A DNA stretch of 64,000 bases from Shewanella xiamenensis (GTDB lineage: Bacteria; Pseudomonadota; Gammaproteobacteria; Enterobacterales; Shewanellaceae), in the NCBI RefSeq assembly GCF_014647135.1, contig NZ_BMOP01000010.1, positions 81,178 through 145,177 on the forward strand. The letters run 5' to 3'. How positions within the stretch are numbered: position 1 is the stretch's first letter; each line of letters starts with the position of its first letter. A program made the position numbers and the translations under genes. This document shows positions 58,801 to 64,000 of this stretch, piece by piece. The notes beneath the pieces were generated by a model. The model did not search any database and was not told the DNA's origin. It worked only from the letters and a program-made list of their open reading frames with translations.

Positions 58801-59364
58801 AAGCATTACACTTCAGGGCGCTTGAAGGATGTGCATCCTACCGAACGGGGCAAAACCGTCAAGGCTGCGGGCCTCGTCGTGGCGACCCGGGTGATGCTCA
58901 CTAAACGCGGCTCGAAAATGGGTTTACTGACCTTAGATGATAAGAGCGCTCGGCTTGAGGTGATGCTATTTACTGAAGCCTTTGAGAAGTTTAATCACCT
59001 GCTGGAAAAGGACCGGATCCTGATCTGCGAAGGTGAGGTGAGTTTTGATGATTTTGCCGGTGGAAACCGGATGACGGCGCGCAATATCATCGATATCAGT
59101 GAGGCGCGTAGCCATTTTGCCAGTGCATTGGAAATCGATTTAGAGGCATCGCAGCTGACCCCAAATATGCTCGAGGGCATTGAGCAGGCAATCAGTCCAT
59201 GGCGTAATGGCGCAGTGCCAGTGCTAATTAACTACAGCCAAGCTCAAGCCAAGGGGCAGTTTAGATTGGCCGAAATCTGGCGAGTTAACCCAAGTGATGA
59301 GTTGGTCTTTGCCTTGGAAAGTTTACTCGGCCCGAACAAAGTGCGGATTGTATTTCCATCGTAA
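55885..59364 (+). CDS. dnaE: DNA polymerase III subunit alpha
   Basis: DnaE is the replicative polymerase catalytic subunit. The 1159-residue length is typical. An N-terminal PHP domain ([15 protein letters not shown]) precedes the C-family polymerase core with the catalytic pair in [13 protein letters not shown], the [16 protein letters not shown] region, and [20 protein letters not shown]-terminal OB domain (about 975-1060) and tail region follow. The start is the ATG at 55885; the frame opens 11 codons earlier. tilS follows directly; accA, the usual E. coli neighbour, is not there. Confidence 0.97.
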   Translation: MSDPRFVHLRVHSDFSMSDGVAKVKPILAQVEAHGMAAVALTDQNNFCGLVKFYGGCHGAGIKPIIGADFWMQVPGFDGEFCALTIIAMNNEGYQNLTQIISQAYLRGHVQGRVVIDQEWLVTYNQGILLLSGGKEGDVGKALLKGNNTQVESLCEFYQQHFEGRYFLELLRTGRPDEERYLHMAVGLAQEKGIPVVATNQVVFLKPEDFEAHEIRVAIHDGFTLADPRRPKKYSEQQYLRSEEEMCELFADIPAALANTVEIAKRCNVTIRLNEYFLPNFPTGDMSIEDYLVDRSKKGLEERLAFLFPDPQVRAERRGEYDERLDIELQVINQMGFPGYFLIVMEFIQWGKDNGIPVGPGRGSGAGSLVAYALKITDLDPLEFDLLFERFLNPERVSMPDFDVDFCMDRRDEVIDHVAELYGREAVSQIITFGTMAAKAVIRDVGRVLGHPYGFVDRISKLIPPEPGMTLAKAFEVEPALQESYDADEDVKDLIDMCRKLEGVTRNAGKHAGGVVIAPTKITDFSPLYCDAEGKNPVTQFDKNDVETAGLVKFDFLGLRTLTIVDWALEMINKVEVKNGRPPIRIEAIPLDDPASFRLLQRYETTAVFQLESRGMKDLIKRLQPDCFEDMIALVALFRPGPLQSGMVDNFIERKHGREEVSYPDSQYQHESLKELLSPTYGIILYQEQVMQIAQVLSGYTLGGADMLRRAMGKKKPEEMAKQRSIFKEGAIKNGVDGELSMKIFDLVEKFAGYGFNKSHSAAYALVSYQTLWLKTHFPSQFMAAVMSADMDNTDKIVTLVDECERMGLTIIPPDVNKGLFKFTVDDDLRIVYGIGAIKGVGEGPVESILAARKDGPFVDLFDFCARIDLKKLNKRVIEKLICAGALDSLGPHRASMMATLPEAISAADQHAKAEAIGQHDMFGLLNSDPEDSKQQFVECTPWPDKIWLEGERETLGLYLTGHPINQYLKELKHYTSGRLKDVHPTERGKTVKAAGLVVATRVMLTKRGSKMGLLTLDDKSARLEVMLFTEAFEKFNHLLEKDRILICEGEVSFDDFAGGNRMTARNIIDISEARSHFASALEIDLEASQLTPNMLEGIEQAISPWRNGAVPVLINYSQAQAKGQFRLAEIWRVNPSDELVFALESLLGPNKVRIVFPS

Positions 59365-59421
59365 TATCTGCCTTAAGTCGAACCAAGCTTAGGTTTCTGT
59401 TGTTTTTGAGTGGGGAAGAGG

Positions 59422-60819
59422 ATGGCTGCGCAGGATTTGAGTGTTCATATAGCGCGATTTTTAGATAGCTTACCCTTTCAAGCGGGGAGCAAGTTAGTCC
59501 TCGCTTACAGTGGCGGAGTCGATTCTGAAGTGCTCGCCTACGGCTTAAGTGAATATGCTAAACAGCGTCCTGATTTACGCTATCAATTGATTTATGTACA
59601 CCATGGCTTGAGCCCCAATGCCGATGCTTGGGCCAAGCATTGTCAAGAACGCGCGGCCCTGTATGGTTTACCTGTGACGGTAGAACGGGTTCAGCTCGAG
59701 CTTGGTCCTCGGGTGAGCGTTGAGGCTGCAGCGCGAAAAGTGCGTTATCAGGCGATTTTAGCGCATCTTAATCCGCAGGATATCTTACTAACCGCTCACC
59801 ATGAAGATGATCAACTCGAGACAATTCTGTTAGCCCTAAAACGCGGTCAAGGCCCTAAGGGATTAGCCGCCATGGGGCACATTCAGCCACTCTCATTAGC
59901 AGGCAAAGGGGAGTGCTTACAAGTGCGTCCTTTGCTTGATATTAGCCGCGAGATGATTGAAGCCTTTGCCAAAGCGCAACATTTAGTCCATATCGATGAT
60001 GAGAGTAATAAAGATGATAAGTACGATCGTAACTTTCTTCGCCTCGAGATTATCCCACGCCTAAAAGCGCGCTGGCCAAGTATCGCCAGCACCGCCAGTC
60101 GCAGTGCCCAGCTTTGTGCCGAGCAGCAAGCCATAGTAGAAACTGAGGTAAGTGAGCGTTTACCTAAGCTGTTAACCAAGGCGGCTGTTACTGAGCAAAC
60201 CGTCCTTAAGCTGACGGAGTTAGCATCGCAACCGATTGAATGGCAAGGGATACTGCTGCGGGGCTTTATTGAGTCCCAAGGATTTTCACTGCCATCCTAC
60301 GTGCAGTTGCAGCAAATGTTGCAGCAATTAATCCACGCTAAAGAGGATGCTAAGGTCCATATCCGCATTAATGACTGTGTACTGCGCCGCTTTGCAGGGA
60401 TGCTTTATCTGGATAGTGGAGAAACCCTATCTACCGTGCCCCACATTACAGCGCGCGACCTACATCAAGAGATTCTGACCTTATTGACTCAAGCATCAGC
60501 ACTTGTTGGAGACAAGACTGCGCCATTTGCGTTGGTGACCACAGGCCCTCGGCTGCGTTTACCTAACGCCGATGAAGTGGTGAGTCTACGTTATGGCTTG
60601 GCGGGGCAATTTCGCTGTCAGCCACATTTTCGAGATAAGGGACGCGAGCTGAAAAAGTTATGGCAGGAATGCGCGGTGCCGCCTTGGTTACGTACTGATG
60701 TAGGATTCGTGTTCTACAACGATAAGCTGGTGATGGCCTTTGGACTCTGGGTTGAAAAGGCATTTTGTGCCAAAGGGGATGATATCGGGCTTAAGTTTGA
60801 TGGGCAGGCAATCGGATAG
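59422..60819 (+). CDS. tilS: tRNA(Ile)-lysidine synthase
   Basis: TilS converts C34 of the CAU-anticodon tRNA-Ile to lysidine with ATP, so that it reads AUA codons. The 465-residue protein has the PP-loop LAYSGGVDSEVLAY, then HHGLSPNADAWA and LTAHHEDDQLETILLAL. The C-terminal domain has the typical (F/Y)R-K-like stretch GRELKKLWQECAVPPWLR. I choose the ATG at 59422 (GGGGA 5 nt before); the upstream GTG at 59410 is possible. Confidence 0.94.
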   Translation: MAAQDLSVHIARFLDSLPFQAGSKLVLAYSGGVDSEVLAYGLSEYAKQRPDLRYQLIYVHHGLSPNADAWAKHCQERAALYGLPVTVERVQLELGPRVSVEAAARKVRYQAILAHLNPQDILLTAHHEDDQLETILLALKRGQGPKGLAAMGHIQPLSLAGKGECLQVRPLLDISREMIEAFAKAQHLVHIDDESNKDDKYDRNFLRLEIIPRLKARWPSIASTASRSAQLCAEQQAIVETEVSERLPKLLTKAAVTEQTVLKLTELASQPIEWQGILLRGFIESQGFSLPSYVQLQQMLQQLIHAKEDAKVHIRINDCVLRRFAGMLYLDSGETLSTVPHITARDLHQEILTLLTQASALVGDKTAPFALVTTGPRLRLPNADEVVSLRYGLAGQFRCQPHFRDKGRELKKLWQECAVPPWLRTDVGFVFYNDKLVMAFGLWVEKAFCAKGDDIGLKFDGQAIG

Positions 60820-60869
60820 CAAAGTCTATTTGCCATGCTTTATCGCCAGTGAGCAGCATCCATGCTCGA

Positions 60870-61760
60870 TTAAGACAGTTGGGCTGGGCTTAACTTGTAG
60901 CAATTACGCCCCGAGGCTTTGGCTTGATACAAGGTTTTATCAGCCTGCTCATAGAGTTGTTCGGCTTCCATCGTGTCGCTCGCCTCAGCCGCCCCAAGGC
61001 TACTGCTCACGCCAAATTGATGGAAGTTAGTATTGGCATTGGTTGCAGTGACGATACGCTCACACAGTAAACCCGCTGCATGAATATTACCTTGTACTAT
61101 GACCACAAACTCATCGCCGCCGATGCGGAAAGCCTGATCTGTACTACGGATACTGCTACGGATAATGTCACCAAACTCCTTCAAAATATAGTCACCGCAT
61201 TTGTGACCATACTTATCGTTAAGCTGCTTAAAATTATCCAAATCCAACACAATAAGTGACACCGTTCCCTGTTTTCTGTGAGCCCTGGCCACCGCGTTTT
61301 TCAGGCTTTGGCTGTAATAGTGACGATTTCCAAGACCCGTTAGGGAGTCAAACATCGCCTGCATCGACATTTCTTGGTACTGCATGGCATTCAGCAATGG
61401 TTGTAACAAAAGCGGCTCTATTTCTTGCAAGCTGATGCTCTGTGAGGGCGTTAGCGGCGTTAACAGTTGATACTGCAGTGTAACTGGTGTCCCGCCGCAA
61501 ATGATCTGCCGTTTAAGGCTAATCCCATAACGTTTACCCCAGCTTAATTTATATTGCTCAGATTGTAGTCGAACCCCTTGTATAGGCAGATGTTGTCCCA
61601 GCACTTTGCCGTAGCAGGCAAAGACTGTCCGCGGATCTAAACTAGCATGCAGTTGCTGGATAACTTGTACGAGATCCAGCGGCGCGGATGTCGGGCTATA
61701 TGCCTCTGTTTGATAGTTATATTCATCGGGATATAACGTGGTCGCTAAGCCAAAGTCCAT
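60870..61760 (-). CDS. GGDEF domain diguanylate cyclase
   Basis: This 296-residue cytoplasmic protein has an N-terminal region of unknown type (about 1-125) and a GGDEF domain at about 133-290. The active site is intact (GGDEF at 214-218), and the inhibitory I-site RSTD at 205-208 sits the usual five residues before it, so it is a likely feedback-controlled cyclic-di-GMP synthase. No membrane segments are visible. It is convergent with tilS. The gene is alone and has no partner that reveals its signal. Confidence 0.9.
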   Translation of the reverse strand: MDFGLATTLYPDEYNYQTEAYSPTSAPLDLVQVIQQLHASLDPRTVFACYGKVLGQHLPIQGVRLQSEQYKLSWGKRYGISLKRQIICGGTPVTLQYQLLTPLTPSQSISLQEIEPLLLQPLLNAMQYQEMSMQAMFDSLTGLGNRHYYSQSLKNAVARAHRKQGTVSLIVLDLDNFKQLNDKYGHKCGDYILKEFGDIIRSSIRSTDQAFRIGGDEFVVIVQGNIHAAGLLCERIVTATNANTNFHQFGVSSSLGAAEASDTMEAEQLYEQADKTLYQAKASGRNCYKLSPAQLS

Positions 61761-61931
61761 TATGATTACCCCAGCAAATGAAATGGCGATAAAAACTGTT
61801 ACCTTAGTTAAGCAATATGTGTGCCGTTATATTTGCCAATTAAATTTGTCTTTACTTGTCACTCAGTTAAGCTTAAAGCTCATCGTTATAATTTTTAACA
61901 TGCCAGTAATTTGACAGGAGCTAGTGCGTCT

Positions 61932-63878
61932 ATGGAACATGGTTTCTTGATTCAAATTCTGCTGATGTTAGTCATTGCGATCGTTGCGATTGCGCTACTT
62001 AGGCGTATCGGTTTGCCAGCTATTTTGGCGTATTTGTTAACAGGAGTACTCAGTGGGCCGAGTGGCTTTCATTGGTTTACTCAGCAGCAAATGCAGTCTG
62101 TCGCCGAGCTTGGGGTAGTGCTGTTGATGTTTACCCTAGGGCTTGAGTTTTCGGTACCCCGCTTATGGGCGATGCGCAGAACCGTGTTTGGTTTAGGCAG
62201 TGCCCAGGTGCTAGTCACCACTGTCTTGACTATGCTAGTGGCGTTAGCCTGTGGGTTGAATTGGATTGAATCACTCGTAATCGGCGCTGCAATTGCGCTT
62301 TCATCTACCGCCATCGTGCTTAAACTGCTCAATGAGCAGGGCTGGCTAAGGCGTCGTCATGGCGAACTATCTGTCAGTGTATTGTTATTTCAGGATTTAG
62401 CGGTAGTGCCGCTGCTGATTCTACTGCCATTACTCGGACAGAGTGATGAACCCTTAATGTTAGCCTCTATCGCTTGGGCGTTACTCAAGGGGATTCTCGC
62501 CTTCTTTTTCTTAATGGCTTTGGGGAAGTGGGCTTTACCCAGGCTGTTTGATGAGGTGGCAAGGTCGCGCTCAAATGAACTCTTTGTTCTTTCAACATTA
62601 GTGGTCGCCTTGGTCACGGGCGCATTTACCCAGTGGTTAGGATTATCGATGGCCTTAGGGGCATTTATGGCGGGGATGCTGCTTGGTGAGAGTCAATATC
62701 GTCGTCAGCTCGAGGCGGATATTCGCCCCTTTCGCGATCTATTAATGGGGCTATTTTTTATTTCTATCGGCATGATGCTAGATTTTGGATTGGTTATTCA
62801 GTTTTGGTGGCAAATTCTATTGGTTCTGCTCGCAGTTGTGTTTGGTAAGGCACTTATTATCCATGGATTATTACGCTTAGTGGGTGAGCCCTTTAGGATT
62901 GCGATTAGCACAGCCTTAAGCTTGGCGCAGGTAGGGGAATTTAGTTTTGTGGTACTCGCGCTCGCCGTTAGCTATGGGTTACTGAGTAATGAGATCAGTA
63001 CGATGCTGGTAATGGTGGCGGTATTATCGATGAGTATCGCCCCTTGGTTGGTGCGTCACAGTGTGGATATTGCAAAGTGGTTATTGGGGATCCGCCAGTC
63101 AGCGCATGTAGATGATGTCGTCCCCGTGGTATCCGACGACCATGATTTAGTGGTGATTTTGGGGTATGGGCGCGTAGGGCAAACCATTGCGCGTTTTTTA
63201 AAGACCGAAGCCGTGCCTTATTTGGTGCTCGATCTTGATCCCACAAGGGTTTCTGAGGCGCGTCGAGCTGGGGAGCCTATTTACTTTGGTGATGTGTGTA
63301 AGCGGGCCATTCTCAAACAGATTGGTATTAAGCATGCCAAAATGATAGTGATCACCTTTAGCGACTCCCGCAGTTTAGAAGACGCCTTACCCTTATGCCG
63401 GCAACTGGCTCCTGAAGCTAACATTTTGGTCAGAACCCGCGATGATAGCGAGTTAGACTTATTGCAAAAGGCGGGGGCCAATCAAGTCATCCCAGAAACC
63501 TTAGAAGGAAGTTTGATGTTAGTTTCGCAGGTTTTGCATCAATGCGGAGTGCCATTAGCGCGGATCCTCAAGCGGTTAGAGTCGGAGCGGCGTAATCATT
63601 ATCAATTTTTACATGGCTTTTTCTCGGGTACAGAGACGGATTTCACTTTAGAATCTTTGCATGCAGTGCTGCTGCACCGCGGTGCAAATGCCGTTGGTAA
63701 GCAAGTGGCCGATATTGATTGGGAATCACTGCGGGTAGAGTTGAGGGCAATACGTCGTAATGGTCAAGAAATTGAGCATCCTGCATCGGATTGGGTATTT
63801 CGAGCGGGGGATATTCTCCTTATCGTCGGCAAACCGAGAAGAGTAGAAAATGCAGAAGCAAAACTACTGCAGGGCTAA
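61932..63878 (+). CDS. Kef/CPA2-type cation:proton antiporter with RCK domain
   Basis: This 648-residue protein has a CPA2 Na+/H+-exchanger fold with about 12-13 membrane segments (residues 5-380), including FTLGLEFSVPRLW, SSTAIVLKLLNEQG and the LFQDLAVVPLLIL motif. A TrkA-N NAD-binding domain follows (VVILGYGRVGQTIARFL, about 410), then a TrkA-C domain to about 640. This is the KefB/KefC arrangement of glutathione-gated K+ efflux, but the family also includes other cation antiporters, so the substrate is open. The start ATG at 61932 follows AGGAG at 61916-61920 with an 11-nt gap. No KefG/KefF-like partner is adjacent. The last 120 bp of the window show no gene. Confidence 0.85.
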   Translation: MEHGFLIQILLMLVIAIVAIALLRRIGLPAILAYLLTGVLSGPSGFHWFTQQQMQSVAELGVVLLMFTLGLEFSVPRLWAMRRTVFGLGSAQVLVTTVLTMLVALACGLNWIESLVIGAAIALSSTAIVLKLLNEQGWLRRRHGELSVSVLLFQDLAVVPLLILLPLLGQSDEPLMLASIAWALLKGILAFFFLMALGKWALPRLFDEVARSRSNELFVLSTLVVALVTGAFTQWLGLSMALGAFMAGMLLGESQYRRQLEADIRPFRDLLMGLFFISIGMMLDFGLVIQFWWQILLVLLAVVFGKALIIHGLLRLVGEPFRIAISTALSLAQVGEFSFVVLALAVSYGLLSNEISTMLVMVAVLSMSIAPWLVRHSVDIAKWLLGIRQSAHVDDVVPVVSDDHDLVVILGYGRVGQTIARFLKTEAVPYLVLDLDPTRVSEARRAGEPIYFGDVCKRAILKQIGIKHAKMIVITFSDSRSLEDALPLCRQLAPEANILVRTRDDSELDLLQKAGANQVIPETLEGSLMLVSQVLHQCGVPLARILKRLESERRNHYQFLHGFFSGTETDFTLESLHAVLLHRGANAVGKQVADIDWESLRVELRAIRRNGQEIEHPASDWVFRAGDILLIVGKPRRVENAEAKLLQG

Positions 63879-64000
63879 ATAGCTGATCCGAATACTGCTA
63901 CATTTTCGCCGTGCCATGCCCACTGCCAGGAAATGGGGAAACGGTTCCCATAAAATGCCATACCATGCCAAGCAGTTCCCGTATGTTCCTGCAAGCGTGA

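Noticed and set aside
1..64000. Search for CRISPR arrays, insertion sequences, tRNA/rRNA genes and attachment sites
   Set aside because: No regular spaced repeats, intact transposases with inverted repeats, or tRNA-like sequences were seen by eye; a tRNAscan-SE and ISfinder run would settle this.

Overview
The window looks like chromosomal DNA of a marine/aquatic gammaproteobacterium of the genus Shewanella, most likely near the S. oneidensis / MR-4 / ANA-3 group. The reasons are a pfaR-pfaA-pfaB-pfaC plus pfaE polyunsaturated fatty acid (EPA-type) synthase locus, Shewanella-like QueF, Syd, LpxD and LpxB proteins, and conserved gammaproteobacterial gene order in the second half. This identification comes from recognising protein families by eye, not from a database search.

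Region 1 (1-17.8 kb): the PUFA synthase locus. On the minus strand pfaR, pfaA, pfaB and pfaC follow each other with 4-bp start/stop overlaps; pfaC runs off the left edge. PfaA carries KS, AT, five tandem ACPs, KR and a C-terminal dehydratase-like region. PfaB carries an AT. PfaC carries KS, a chain-length-factor-like second KS, and FabA-like DH domains. The divergent pfaE encodes the phosphopantetheinyl transferase that activates the ACPs.

Region 2 (17.9-26.4 kb): mostly single genes and short pairs: a lipoprotein, an alkyl-sulfatase-type metallo-hydrolase with a divergent LysR regulator, queF/syd, and several DUF proteins, a GNAT acetyltransferase and a DUF962 membrane protein.

Region 3 (26.35-28.18 kb): 1.8 kb without protein genes. 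It holds two tandem CsrB/RsmZ-type small RNAs, dense in GGA motifs, each ending in a strong rho-independent terminator. Each is preceded by a GacA/UvrY-type palindrome lying exactly 175 bp upstream of a matching -10 element. This is the most informative non-coding finding in the window.

Region 4 (28.2-36.3 kb): DUF3301/DUF3549, the yqcC-truC-yqcA group, a PTS EIIBC permease, purU, and a large PAS/GAF/HD-GYP/CBS cyclic-di-GMP phosphodiesterase candidate.

Region 5 (36.4-64 kb): the conserved core. map-glnD-dapD runs on the minus strand, divergent from rpsB-tsf-pyrH-frr-uppS-cdsA-dxr-rseP-bamA-skp-lpxD-fabZ-lpxA-lpxB-rnhB-dnaE-tilS. It links translation, isoprenoid, phospholipid and lipid A synthesis, outer-membrane assembly and replication. 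A GGDEF protein and a Kef-type cation/proton antiporter end the window. accA, which follows dnaE in E. coli, is not at that position here.
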